A stretch of 64,000 nt of DNA from Albula goreensis (lineage: Eukaryota > Chordata > Actinopteri > Albuliformes > Albulidae). Below, piece after piece: positions 21,925 through 34,129 of this stretch. Positions within the stretch are counted from its first letter, which is position 1; each line of letters opens with the position of its first letter. The DNA lies in the NCBI GenBank assembly GCA_022829145.1, contig CM040764.1, positions 434,001 to 498,000 on the forward strand. Reading direction: 5' to 3'. The notes under the pieces are model-generated. The model had not been told where the DNA came from and ran no database searches. It worked only from the letters and a program-made list of their open reading frames with translations. Both the position numbers and the translations under genes were made by a program.

Positions 21925-22459
21925 AAGGCTTAATGCTGCTAATGTCATCAAGATGGTTCCAGGCCCCAGCAGATACACTGTCAGCCATGGCCAAGACATA
22001 AAATCTGCATTTGAGCTCTTCTTAACACCATCAATCGAAAATGATATACTTGAGAGCCCGAACATAATACATTGTTCTGTCTGTGATAAAAGATATTGTT
22101 TTTCTTTCCAAATGATATAAATGACATAAGATGTGTACTTAGAAATAATGTAAAGCTACTAAAACAAGAAAGAAAGGTCTTTCTTTCCAATTTAAGGTCA
22201 AACTGAGAGATTTTATGGTGATTTGCATATTTCTCCAACAGTAGGTATTTTGTGTGTTTGCCGGGGTTTGGGGGTGGTGGTGGTAATATTTAATTTAAAG
22301 GGCTATTTAGCTGGTAAACTAAGAAAGGTAAGGTACCTGACACATAAGAATGGGTGGCAATTTTAATTACAATCATTGCCTGGAGGTTGAAATAGCTTGG
22401 GTCAAACTGACCCCAAGGATAAAAGATGTTAGCAAATTAGCGGACAATACAAGGGTTAA
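21925..22459 (+). mobile_element. piggyBac derivative, 5' truncated, TTAA at right end
   Basis: It opens in the transposase remnant (LNAANVIKMVPGPSRYTVSH, DIKSAFELFLTPSIE), continues through the shared 3' UTR and ends CAAGGG-TTAA (22456-22459). It lacks a 5' end and the catalytic core. Confidence 0.75.
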
Positions 22460-22797
22460 GTGATATTCTGTAGCTTTTTCATTTTTGATTTTTCACTCAT
22501 TTTGGCTGTGTTAATGCATATGAAATGGATTTGGACAAGGGTGTGAATTTATTTTTTTTAATTTTGGAATTTCAACCTCAGCTCCTATAATACATCTATA
22601 ATAATGCTGACACTCAGCACTTTGACAGAAATGTCCCCATTGAATCCCATTAAAACTGTAAGTTTATGATCCCATGGCCTATAGAGCATAAAATCAGGCA
22701 TTCTATTGTGTCAGACTTTCATTATGGAGCCCTGGCTTCGAAATTGTGGTTTTTACTATTTTTCCCCAAATCACATGCATGCTGTTTACCTGGTTTT

Positions 22798-22872
22798 CTA
22801 TAAATATAAATATAAATATAAATATAAATATAAATATAAATATAAATATAAATATAAAATAAATAATAATAA
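22798..22872. repeat. (TAAATA)n microsatellite
   Basis: ATAAAT is repeated about ten times, then AATAAT. Confidence 0.9.
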
Positions 22873-22876
22873 TTAA

Positions 22877-23775
22877 GTTGTCATGGACATGAATATGGAA
22901 GAAGACAGTAATAACGTATATAATGGAAAATTAGTAAATCTATGACAGGATAAGGAACACAACATGTGAAAAATGTATTTTTATGTTCAAGCCTATGCTG
23001 ATTTTCTTAAGAAGGACAGAAACAGTTACTGCACTTCAAACCGTATTTTATTTAGGAGTGTATGGCAGCCATGCTTTTTATCCGATCCAGCTCAAGTTTG
23101 GTACACATCTGTGTCATGGCACTGTCTCAAAGGACACAAACTTTGAGACTGATCAGCCAAACAATGACTGACACCACCTTATTTTATCACTTATGGTACA
23201 GACTCATTTGCATGCAGCAGTTTGATTTTTAGAAGTACAAACTTGTCCTTCGTCAACTTTGTAGGGACTGGTACAAGCATGCTATATACCAGTTTTCTTG
23301 TCAGTCAGACTTGCTGTTCCTGAGAAGAACATTTTTAATTATAATTTTTTCTATATTAAAAAAAATGGCTGAAAATGCAGGATATTGGATGGGCTGTTGC
23401 AACCATGTTTTTGATCTGATTATGTTAAAATTTGGTACACATCTATGTCATGCAACTGTCTTGAGTCATATCAAGGTTCACATCGATGCATAAAGACGGC
23501 CGACATAGCCTCATTTGCATATGTCATTATTTGTGATTCTGATGTTTTAACATGTAGCGTGGTAATTTTTTGACATAGGAACGTTTCCCTCACAAACTTG
23601 CAGGGACCATGTACGTACTTGGTGCCCACCAAAAGTAATGTCAGTCAAACTTGTGGTTTGCAGTGCAAGGCTGAATAAAAATAATAAATAAAATAATAAA
23701 TATAACCACAAGCAGCAATTAAGGGCGCAAACCCGTTGTAATGGACATGAATATGGAAGAGAGTAATGACGTATG
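22877..23775. repeat. Repeat with internal ~335-bp tandem units
   Basis: TGGACATGAATATGGAAGA lies near both ends (22881 and 23740). Inside, two diverged units carry TTTGGTACACATCT(G/A)TGTCATG (about 23097 and 23430) and GTCAGTCA(G/A)ACTTG (about 23300 and 23640). No coding region is recognised. It may be an old transposon or a satellite fragment. Confidence 0.6.
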
Positions 23776-23779
23776 TATG

Positions 23780-25900
23780 TGTTTCTTTAACTATGTGTTT
23801 TATTCTTCTTTGAAAGGCTGTAGTGCGTAATTAAGGTGCAAGGTTACGTTGCATATAAACAACTTTCTTTGAAATGTATCACCTTGTGGCGGAAAGTTGT
23901 GCAGCATTTCCCATTTCAAAAAAGGATTGTTGATGTTAAGTTTCCATGTTACAAACTACACTCTACCTGTTGCTGGTCAGACATGCTTAAACTGGTTGTG
24001 TAAACTTATCCAGCATGAAAGTTTCATGAACTCGCAGAAGTTACGTGCATTTTAGGCAATTTATTCACACTGTACAGATTAATTAGTCTCTGAAGTTCTT
24101 CAATTCATGTACCATGACTAAATGTGATGGTACATAATCTTGTCCACTAGATGGAGTACATGTCCACAATATATTGAATTACATTACAGAAATTATTTTC
24201 AGAATATCTCTATACTTTGGGACAATTTATCTGAAATTACAGCATTCAGTTTTAGCATGACAATGAATAATTGGGGATAAGATTTGTGTTTCTTAATTTT
24301 TTTAAATTTGTTTCCCTGTCTGTGTCTCTCGGTTGGCAGTGGGTAAATGAAATAAGAATGCTGACCCTGCTTCTCCCTGAATCCTTTCCTTTAACCTCCA
24401 ATTTGTATTTGTTCCCTCTGCCATAGAGTTGTGCACGTTACATATGTATATAAGCTATTCCTCTGCAAAGATTAATACTAATACATTTTTTTTGTCTTAG
24501 CCTACTTTTTTTTGACTATTGCATTGATTGTATTTATGACAGACCTTTTCTGAATATAAGACGATGCTTTATAGTGGCTGTTTATTCACTACAATGCTCA
24601 TTTGAATCTTCCATGTCAGTAGCCAGACATACTGTAAATAGGACATTTTAATAATTGTATGAAACTATAATATCAATAAACACAGAAGAGTTGCATGGTA
24701 CAGAAGTACAATTTGAATGAATTTGATAGAATGTATTTATCTTTACATCCAAATGTGTGTTTGTATAATTTATTTAACTTTAATCAACACTGAATCTCAG
24801 TGTAAGCAATTCCCTTAAGCAGAAAGCAGTTAAATAAGTAAAGTACAATACACTTATGATCATGAAACCATTTTTAGCACAATCCATTACCATGCATTGA
24901 CTTTGGTTGTATATTACATCAATAGGGCTAAAACAGTTCAACATAAAAATGAATTAGCTTGTTCCCTATTTATTGGTCAGTATCGTAAATTTATTCAAAG
25001 TGCAGTGGACCCTGAGAGGTAAGCAACACATCAGAATCACAGATCAGCTTAACTTACAGTAGGATCTTGTCTAACATCATTTATATGCGTGGATTGGTCA
25101 TTGCATATTCTTTATCAATATCAAACCTGTGTAACAACAAAGCGAAGCATTATCATATTCTCTACTGGAAAAACAAACAAACAAAAAAACAGACAGAAAT
25201 ACATATTTTATAAAGGGGCTTGTTTTTATGTATTAGTGATTAATGTCTTTGGTGAATTATAGTGGCAAGCAAACGATAGTGGTGAACCTAGGGATTCAAC
25301 GATTCAACGTGGGGCATACGAATCCATGAAGCTAATTACTGGTCACTCCTGAACGCTGGTCAGGATGCAAATTTACTTACACAAACAAACGATAAATGCA
25401 CCGTTCTGACAAAATTTCCTGTGGTCATCTTTATTACTGACGTCAATGGTCCAATATTACAGTAAAAAAAATCAGTCTGTCCATTGAAAATACAATGTGA
25501 TACAGTGGTGTTCACTACCTTGCATTTTAATAACTTTACGTTTCTCTGAAACAAACTTTATTTCTGGCTGCCTTTCCAGTCGGCTTGTTGACACTTTTTT
25601 GTCTTGACATTAATAAACGTAAATAAAGGTATGTGCTGTAGGTTTATCTTTGGTAGCCAATAAAATAAACTATGCTAGCAGTAATGCAGGCTAGGCAACG
25701 CTATCAGGTACATCATCGTCAATACACCCTCAATTAATAGTAAAAATCCCAACACTGAAGTAAGAATATGTAACCCCCGCTCCCTTAATGAGGTAAATTC
25801 CTCTGAGGTACACTCGTGTGAAACTGCAAGTGATTTAGTCTCCTAATGTTCTAAACTTTAGGTCATCACTGCATAGTTATAGCAACGGACGCAATGTCAG
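23780..25900. other. Intergenic DNA
   Basis: This is AT-rich with no supported gene, RNA or element. The 64-codon minus-strand ORF at 25360-25554 has no recognisable content. Confidence 0.4.
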
Positions 25901-26289
25901 CTGTTTGGAACCCATTTTGTCGGGGGGATAGGTTTTTGTAGGGGGGATAAAATTTTGCATGACAGGGCCAATCAAATGGGAATGGCTTAAAATGGGGTAG
26001 AACTTGGTTCTGAGTCTCTGACTTTCCTGTCCGAACTTTCCTGTTTATGGAAACCAAACTTGGGACAGCGCCCCCAGGAGGTATGAAAGAAACATTGCCA
26101 TAGAGACTTGAAACTTAAAGTGATCGTCAGGGACATTGGGACACACAATCACACCAAATTTTGTGCCCCCAGGACAACGCCCCACAGAGTTATTAGAGAA
26201 AAATCACTTCCAGGTGTCAGTTAGTCCCACTTCCAGTTATTGTACAGAAGGGGTCCCTCACAAGGGGCAACTTTGGGGGAATAAAAAAG

Positions 26290-26850
26290 ATTTTTCCTAA
26301 CCTTACCCTAACCCTAGCCCTAGCCCAAGCTGTAACCTTAACCCCAGGCCCAAACCATAACCCCAAGACCAGGGGAGCAGGCCCAGACCGTCACCCCCAG
26401 ACCAGGGGAGCAGGTCCAGACCATCACCCTAGCCCTAACCCTATGCCCAAACCATAACCCCAAGACCAGGGGAGCAGGCCCAGACCATAACCCTAACCCC
26501 AGCCCCAAACCCTAACACCAGCCCTAACCCTAGGCCCAACCCCAGACCAGGGGAGCAGGCCCAGACCATAACCCTAACCCCTGCCCCAAACCCTAACACC
26601 AGCCCTAACCCTAGGCCCAACCCCAGACCATGGGAGCAGGCCCAGACCATAACCCTAACCCCAGCCCCAAACCCTAACACCAGCCCTAACCCTAGGCCTG
26701 ACCCCAGACCAGGGGAGCAGGCCCAGCCCTAACCCTATCCCCGGCCTTAAGCCCTGACCCTAATCCTTTGTCCCCCAGCAGCCAGTGCAGGCCCCAGAGC
26801 CCACCCCCAGCCCTAACCCTAGGCCCAGACCATTAACCCCTAACCCTAGT
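26290..26850. repeat. Telomere-like (CCCTAA) and ~81-bp tandem repeat
   Basis: Degenerate CCCTAA/CCCTAG units alternate with a longer unit of about 80 bp (GACCAGGGGAGCAGGCCCAG, then ACCATAACCC), present at least three times between 26460 and 26720. The minus-strand ORF here, a Gly-Leu/Val-Met run, is a translation of the repeat. It is an interstitial, not terminal, telomere-like block because complex sequence continues on both sides. Confidence 0.8.
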
Positions 26851-26859
26851 TAGCATACC

Positions 26860-27700
26860 GAGTCGTCAGGTTTTGGGTGGATGTTTCGACCTGGGGGAAG
26901 AATCGGGAAAAGGGGGTTCCGCCGGGGTTGGCTGGAGCAGCCCTCATCTGCCCTGCTGAGCTCTCGAAGGACTGCTGTGGATGGGGGGGGGGGCTCCAGA
27001 GAGTTGAGAATCGAGCTGCGCATCTGCCGGGGAACCCTGGCGCGCAGGGGCCTTACCAGAGTGGGGTTGGGTTGGATTGCCTCTTCGTCAATATTAATTA
27101 TCTTCTTTTGCCCTTTTTCTCTTGCCCGATCAGAGGACTCTGCGCACTGGGACGAAGTCTCCCTGGAGCACCTCATCTCAAAAACCAGGTCTCTGGAAAT
27201 CTGCGTGTACCCTTCTAGGTCATCTCAAAGGGCATCCCGAGTGCTTTCTGCTGATGTGCCCCGGTGCCATTTTGGCCCCTTTTTACCCCCCCCCCCTAAA
27301 TGCATACCCCCGGGGCTGCCCACCACAGTCTGGTGGTGAACTGGTTAAAAATTCTCGGTTTTCTCCATGGATTCGGAAAGGGGGCGACTAATTGGGCGAG
27401 ACCCCCAAGTTTTGCGGAGATCAGACGGCATTTTTGCTGAATTTTCAAAGGGCAAGGAGGATGGGGGAAAAATGACTAAATCCTAGTCTTAGTGGGAATT
27501 TCAGGGAGAGGGGAGTGGGGAGTGGGGAGGCTTCTCTCCTCTGCACGAGGAAAGGCGCTCCTTTGCCGGCCTGATTTGACAGATGGGCCGTCTGGATGTC
27601 AGCCTGTGTCTGTAACTGGTCTCCAGGCAACAGGAGCAGGCCCCACAGGCCACACACCCCAGCACCAGCAAGCAGCCCTCACAGCCCCACAACATTCAGA
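26860..27700. other. GC/CpG-rich segment, no gene assigned
   Basis: Several ORFs of 90-150 codons overlap on both strands (for example 26881-27339 and 26850-27176). This is what GC-rich DNA gives by chance. I recognise no domain, and a run of nine Gs at 26981-26989 and a run of nine Cs around 27288-27296 argue against coding. Confidence 0.4.
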
Positions 27701-27713
27701 GTATTTTAAGTCT

Positions 27714-27745
27714 TATTATTATTATTATTATTATTGTTGTTGTTT
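27714..27745. repeat. (ATT)n microsatellite
   Basis: Roughly eight ATT units are followed by TTG units and T/C-rich sequence. Confidence 0.85.
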
Positions 27746-27789
27746 ATTTTTTTCCTTTCTGTTTTCCTTCTATTTTTTTCTCCCCCCCC

Positions 27790-28080
27790 CCTTTTGTTCC
27801 TTAGCCCTAACCACAACCCCAACCCTAGCCCCACTAACTACAGGGCCATCAGCTTAACAAGAGGGTCATTAAGAAGGGTCTTTGATGCTCTCCATCAAAG
27901 AAGAGCAACAAGGCAGAGGGCTCTACCCACATCTGTTAGACACCTCCAACAGGTCCTCTCTAAGGCCTAATAAACCCAGCAGCAAACTAACCCCTCTCTC
28001 TCACACACTCAAACACACACACATGAGCGCACACACCCACACACCTGAAGAAGCACCAGCCCTAACCCTAACCCTAACGG
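27790..28080. repeat. Duplicated block (pairs with 29100-29375)
   Basis: Both copies contain CCCCAACCCTAGCCCCACTA, GGGCCATCAGC, CCTCCAACAGGTCCTCTC, CCTAATAAACCC and CACCTGAAGAAGCACCAGCC, and both end in CCCTAACCCTAA. The copies are in the same orientation about 1.3 kb apart. Confidence 0.85.
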
Positions 28081-28082
28081 CG

Positions 28083-28979
28083 AAGACACACAGGAAGCGT
28101 CGACGCCTGCTGCCGAAGCCGCCTCCATTCATTTTGAATGGGGACCGGAGAGATGCTCGCGCGGGGCACGATGGGATTGCAGGCATTGAGCGGCCAACCG
28201 GCGGGGCGTTGAGAAGAAGTTGAAATCAGTGAACTTTGACTCGGCCGCTTGAAAACATCACCAAGCAGCAACCAACCGGCTGACACAAGATCGCATTTTC
28301 ACTCCGCGGATACAGTCAAATGCATGAAATAAAATGAAGAACTTATGGTTGTTGCAAGATTTACAACCCTGCTCTGCCGTTATACAGCTGTAGTGACAGA
28401 AGAAACATTACCTTTAAAAATGTGGCAGAAATAATCAGCGTTTCTGGTGTGCAAATATAAATATGTGTAAACAGATCTCCAGAAAGATTAGCCTATGTGA
28501 TACATTGAAATCGCCTAATGTTCAATGACAAGGTTTTCAACGGATGTTTGACCTATCTGGTTTAGCTAGGCTATTGTTCCCCCCCAACATCATATAGCTA
28601 ACTTGTAATTTGCCCACAACATTAATCAGAAAACCAATGAATAAAATCTGCCAAAACAAGATCATATCTCATACAAAAGATGCCTGGGAGAATTAATCCG
28701 AAAGAAACAGAGCTGGCGCTTATTAACGCTCCATCTATTAACGTGATCACAAGAAAAATACTTTGAAGTACTTGTTGTCACTAACTAAAACAGTGATATT
28801 ACCAATGAATGTATATACAGTATATTGACAGTGTGCTATTTACTTGTTTCTGGTTATCCGTGGTAGCTAATAAAAAAACGGCGACTCCTGAGTGACAACT
28901 GTATTAGACACACCCACAAGCGTTGGGCAGCGGCGGGCAGCAGCGGCGCCAAGCGTCTTCGACGCTGCCTGTGTGTCTT
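28083..28979. mobile_element. 897-bp TIR element between the duplicated blocks
   Basis: The ends are inverted repeats: AAGACACACAGGAAGCGTCG on the left and the reverse complement of CGACGCTGCCTGTGTGTCTT on the right. There is no ORF of note and no clear target-site duplication. I infer a non-autonomous DNA transposon lying in telomere-like repeats. Confidence 0.6.
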
Positions 28980-29035
28980 GACCATAACCCTAACCCTAAC
29001 CTTAGCCCTAACTCTAACCCTAACCCTAACTCAAT
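28980..29035. repeat. Telomere-like CCCTAA array
   Basis: About eight CCCTAA-type units, some degenerate (CTTAGCCC, CTCTAACCC). Confidence 0.85.
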
Positions 29036-29099
29036 ATTGAGGGTTTTTTTTTAAAATTATTATTATTGTATTATTATTTATTGTATTTTCCTTCTCCTT

Positions 29100-29375
29100 T
29101 TTTCCCTAGCCCTAACTGCATTGCCAGCCCCAACCCTAGCCCCACTAAAGACATGGCCATCAGCCTAACAACCGGGCCATTAAGAAGGGCCATCAAAGAA
29201 GAGCTAAAAGACAGTGGGCTCCACCCACACTCATCAGATGCCTCCAACAGGTCCTCTCCAAAGCCTAATAAACCCTGCAAACTAACCTCACTCACTCACT
29301 CACTCACTCACTCACTCACTCACTCACTCACTCACAAACACCTGAAGAAGCACCAGCCCTAACCCTAACCCTTTG
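29100..29375. repeat. Duplicated block, second copy, with (CACT)n
   Basis: See 27790-28080. The copy contains about twelve CTCA units (29287-29333), which give the open frame 29066-29362 its Leu-Thr-His run; that frame is not a gene. Confidence 0.8.
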
Positions 29376-29679
29376 CCCCAGCCAGCCCCCCCAACCTAAC
29401 CCTAACTAACCAACCTGAACCTATCTATCCCTAGCTCCAACTGGGGCAACTGGTCACCTGGAAGCAAATGCAGTCCCCTGGGCCCCACAGACCAGGGGAC
29501 TAAGCCCAAAACCAAAAATTTGATGTATAATACTTTTTAAAAAATTTGATGTTTGATAAACAAAGAGTTCTGACAAGGTAGCTTTGCTACGAGGCCTAAA
29601 CCACATGCATTGGACTGGGAAAATGTACACCTTCTCTCTAGTGCAGGCCCTAGGGCCCCCCAGAGCAGGGGACTAAGCT

Positions 29680-30230
29680 CAAACCCTAACCCTAGCCCTA
29701 ATTCAACACAAGAGGGACCAAAGTCTTCCTACTTAAAGGCTCCAGTGCACTGAATGACCAATGCAAACTTTTCTTTCCCAAGGGGCCCTCACAAGGGGCA
29801 TCGTTGGGGAAAAAAAAAGATTTTTCCTAACCTAGCCCTAGGCCTAGCTCTAACCCTAACCCTAAGCAAGTCTCTAGGACCTATCGCTTCCCTAACCCTA
29901 ACCCTAGCAACGTGCCCGATCGACCACATGATCAGATGGTCGTAGAGACTCGGGACCAACTCTCCAATTCTCAGCGACCCCAAAAACCCCCATCTAGAAC
30001 TTGGTTTCAAGTCTGTAGGACCTATTGTTTCCCTAACCCTAGCAACGTGCCCTATATCTACCATGTGATCGGATGGTTGTAGAAACTCAGGACCAACTCC
30101 ATTTCTCAGCACCCCCAAAAACCCCCACCTAGAATTTGGTTTCAATTCTCTAGGACATATCATTTCCCTAACACTAACCCTAACCCAGACCAGGGGAGTA
30201 GGCCCAGACCATAACCCTGGCCCTGGCCCT
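29680..30230. repeat. CCCTAA-rich repeat field
   Basis: There are scattered CCCTAACCCTAA units. An internal duplication (GACCTAT(C/T)G(C/T)TTCCCTAACC, GCAACGTGCCC, ATGTGATCGGATGGT) occurs at about 29878-29945 and 30029-30080. The 217-codon minus-strand ORF is repeat-derived. Confidence 0.7.
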
Positions 30231-30323
30231 GGAGTTATTAAAAACATTGCATCCAGATGGCAGTTACTCCCAAATCCAGTCATTGTGGATATTATCACAT
30301 ACAAACTAGACGGTAACACATTG

Positions 30324-30370
30324 TCAGTACTTGGTCGGGTGACCGCCTGGGAATACCAGGTGCTGTAAGC
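30324..30370 (+). pseudogene. 5S rRNA 3' fragment
   Basis: Only the last ~47 bases of 5S are present (AGTACTTGG then GACCGCCTGGGAATACCAGG, TGCTGTAAGC). They are followed by the same tail as the 21023 copy. The internal promoter is mostly missing. Confidence 0.85.
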
Positions 30371-30576
30371 ATTTTTGTTTTTCCTACCCCCAAAACTGTG
30401 TGGGAGAAACCGCTCCAAGCGGGGCCCCATGCCTGGGGTCACTCATCACACTTTTAATATCCTCAAGGCTTCATTGCTTCAGTACTTGAACAAAATCAAA
30501 ATCCACTGAGCCTGATGCAAAAAGGTTTATTGCACCATTTTTTTGTGCAAAGGAAATTTTTTTTTTTTTTTTAAAA

Positions 30577-31128
30577 ATGGAAAATAAATGCTGGGCTGGA
30601 CGCTGCTTCCCCAACTCTGGCTGTGAGTCCCTCTCTCCTGTGCTTCCCTTGGTCATCTTGTCAACATTTGGTGTCAGAAGTGGGATGTCCTGGCCCGGGC
30701 AGAGAGAAAAGCAAGTGGCAGCCACCCAGGGGCCAGCCATGCAGCGGGAGGAAGATGGAGCAGCAGTAGGTGGAGCAGAAGGCGATGAGCCACAAACAGG
30801 CCAGGTCACTTTGGCGGAACCAGCACTGACTGCGCTCTCCCGGATGTTCCAGTCCTTCCTAGAGCTACAGCGAGACCGCGATGAAAATCAACGGAGGGAG
30901 ATGGCCAAGACGGAGCAGAGTCTCAGGGTCATGGGTTACCAAATCAACCAGCTGCAACTGGATGTGGATGCAGTGGAGGGCTCCTGTGCGTCTCAAACTC
31001 TACCCAGACCTACCGCCTTGCCTATGCCTAAGCTGGTGAAGCTTGATGAGGCAGATAACATCGAAGATTACCTTACTGCATTTGAGAGACTAGCTGAGGT
31101 TTACCTGTGGCCTAAAAGTGAGTGGGCC
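30577..31128 (+). pseudogene. Gypsy gag, 5' part
   Basis: An open frame contains a coiled-coil-like stretch (LELQRDRDENQRREMAKTEQ) and the start of the capsid region (DNIEDYLTAFERLAEVYLWP). It is cut at 31128 by the LINE insertion. The true start is uncertain; the Met at about 30739 (MQREEDG) after the primer site is more likely than the upstream Met. Confidence 0.7.
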
Positions 31129-32165
31129 GGTTCCAGCTTAACGATGTAAGAGGAAAACATGTCTACAAGAGCCTCCTGATAATAACCTCCAAAATTTCTA
31201 AAACCCACAATGTTTTCTTAAATAATTCAGTAATATTCGACAGCTAATATAATTATTAACAAGTCTAGTTAAGAATTCTAGCAGTAATGCCACAAAGTAA
31301 ACTAAAAGCTGATCAAATCCAGAAGAAAGCCACGCTGAGTAGCAAAATAGCTCACATGGCAGCTTGTTCAAGTAATAGCAGTGACCTCTCAGTAATGAAA
31401 TGCTAGCTACAGAACTAGCAAAACAACGTGAACATTTAAAAGAAGACATGACCGCTTTAATCCAGTCTTCCCTGGCTCCTATCCTATCACGAAGCAGTGG
31501 ATTCTCTTGGAAAACGCCTCACAAATGGTGAAACTATCACCGGTGAGAATTTCACCGCTCTTGCTAAAGCTGAATTGAGTATTTCCGAGCTAAAAGCCCT
31601 CTTTTAGACCGGGTTGGCGATCTGGAAAATCGCTCTTGTAGGGCTAACCTCCGAATTATAAACATTCCCGAATGCAGTGAAAATGAGGTGGGCCAGTAAT
31701 CAGGAACTGCTATATAAAGGAAAAACTGTGCGGTTATACCCAGACCTGAGCGCAAGCCTTTCTAAGAAATTATCTACGTCTACTACTCATCTACTATCTC
31801 ATCTACTAGAAATGTTCCGAAACGTCAAGGCTGCTCTGTACAAATGAAGGATTCGCTTCAGACTCCTCTATCCCTGCACGGCTGCAAGCGTTCAATAAAG
31901 GGGAGGCGCACACCTTCGAGTCAGCATCCGACGCAGAGACAATCCTCACACAGAAGGTGGCAATTGTCACCGACGAATTGTTAACCTGATTTTTACAGAC
32001 CTGGCAGACAATTCACCAAACCAGCCTTAAGAAAGGAATGTATCCAGTAATCAACTTTTTAAATGTTAAAATGATCTGCCTCATATTGCAAAATACAGAC
32101 TACTGAATGGAGTCAATGTTAACGTAAACGTGTGGTTTATTTTCTTGCAACATATATTAGACCCA

Positions 32166-33677
32166 GGCTGCGTTCCAATCCGAAAAAATGCTTGCTTCTT
32201 CGTGCTCACTTCCCTTCAATCAAGGGGGGAATCCCCAAATAGTCCCGTATGCAAGATGGCTGCCACCGTGAGGGCGATTCCAATCCAGATTTGTTGAGGG
32301 AAGGGCGAATTTTCATTTGCTCAAGCCCTCGGTTTCACTCCCTCCAACGGAGCCAACAAAAATCATCCCTCCAAGCATTGATATTGCCCAGAATGCACGG
32401 CGATGCTTGCTCGCTTGCCCACGTGTTAAACTTTATTTGAATATTATGCTCTTGCTACCAAAGAACAAGCAAATTTAAAAACGTTTACCAAGTTCAAAGA
32501 CCTCTGTTGCCGATCGATTATACAATCCATTCGCTAAAATGCTATGTTGTTGGTGGTGGTGTTATTTAAATCTTACAGATTCAAAGGAAATGCCCAACAC
32601 TCAATAGCCGCTTATCAAGTTCATTGGTAGTCCAAAAAAAATATACGTTTTGACCATGAAGTTTTAATCATAAGCTCTCATAACCTGGTGGAGGCATAGC
32701 TGCCGTAGCCATGCATTTTGTTACGAATAACCTAAATTTTCTGAATCTTTAAATGTAACAGTTATGCTACCTTTAGCTTCAATCATTCGCACAGCATGAA
32801 ATAGAATCTTCTGTTGAGCACGAATTGTCTTTAAATCGCCATTTAAACATACCGGTATAATTGCCTATGTATATCGTAGCATAATTCCGGGTTTATTCGT
32901 CTGATATTGATTTTTTTTTTTTTGTTCATCATTTTACCTGTCTCTACACATATGTACTTTTAAACCCTGTTACACCTTACACTTATTTACCATTACTTGG
33001 TTACTGTTGCAGTTAGTTACTGATCTGTTTTACCATATTTTATCGTTACCGATTTTATTAATTATCTGTCCTTGTCTATGGGAATCACTTCGGGATTCAC
33101 CCTGCTCAAAAGGTGTTACACAAATAATTATAGTAACTGTTGTTATGATTGTGATAATTATTCAATATGATTATTAAATTGTGCATACAAATAAGTGGTT
33201 TCACATTGGAAAAGCTTGGCAACTTTATTGAAAATAACATCACATCTATTAATAGTAAATAAAAACATCGATTTAAAATGATTTTATGCTCATGGAAAAT
33301 ATAAGGATTTTGGCATGGGGAATATGCTAGATATGTAGGCATATCTAGCTAACATGCATCTTCACTGTCTAACTATATTAATGGTTAAGTTGCATAACGT
33401 AGCCTAGAGAGAACTCTATCCGTCTTTAGATTGGTTTTGCGGTGGAGAGTTTAACTGGAACAGGTACTGCAGCCTGCAAGGGACACATCGCGGCAATCCA
33501 GTCCTTGCGAAGGAACACAGAGTGAGGAAGAACTGCAAGGGTCATTCCAATTCGAAAAGCCACAACCCCTCCCCTCCGTTGCTCCCCCTTGCTCGGGAAG
33601 GGCTCCCTCGCCTGCTACGTCACTCGATTTGAGGGAAGAAGTGAAGGGAGGATTTTATTTCGGATTGGAACGCAGCC
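32166..33677. mobile_element. 1.5-kb TIR transposon nested in the LINE, 3-bp TSD
   Basis: It starts GGCTGCGTTCCAATCCGAAA and ends with the inverted form TTTCGGATTGGAACGCAGCC. It is flanked by CCA on both sides (32163-32165, 33678-33680). It has no transposase ORF. The same terminal GGCTGCGTTCCAAT occurs in the MITEs at 7-9 kb, so they may use the same transposase. A 3-bp duplication fits PIF/Harbinger-type elements, but the assignment is inference. Confidence 0.8.
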
Positions 33678-33894
33678 CCATTCCCTTTTATTCTAAGAGG
33701 TTTACGGCTACTCAGAGGAATGGTTTATTCTCACCATATGTACACAGTTTAGACGTGGTATTGCAGTTTTCTAACGTAACTTTTTGATAACCTAACATAA
33801 CAGGATTGTTCAGTGTTTTATATCAGGTCTTGCCGTTATGGGTTTCCATTATCAGTGAGGTAAATATACATTGATATTTTCTTGGGGTTTGTAT

Positions 33895-33925
<31 letters not shown>

Positions 33926-34129
33926 CATTACATTTACTTTATCAGGTGCTCTGTAGTAAGACAGAAGAAAAGAGAACGTATTACCAGGAAATCTGTTTAA
34001 GGGGGATCCTGCAGTTTGCCTCAGTTAGGGAGGTGAACAAAAGAAAGAGGGTTTTGGGGTTGTTCGCATCTGCCTTACCATTTTTTATTTTAATCTTGTC
34101 CAATGTGGATTTTATTTTGATGCTAATCA

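Noticed and set aside
26441..26680. Minus-strand Gly/Leu/Val-Met-rich ORF
   Set aside because: It is a translation of the ~80-bp telomere-like repeat.
26850..27391. Overlapping ORFs of 90-152 codons
   Set aside because: They are open on both strands in GC-rich DNA with long G and C runs; no recognisable protein.
28980..29035. True chromosome end
   Set aside because: The CCCTAA units are degenerate and complex sequence continues for tens of kb on both sides.
29789..30442. 217-codon minus-strand ORF
   Set aside because: It spans telomere-like repeats and the 5S fragment; no domain.
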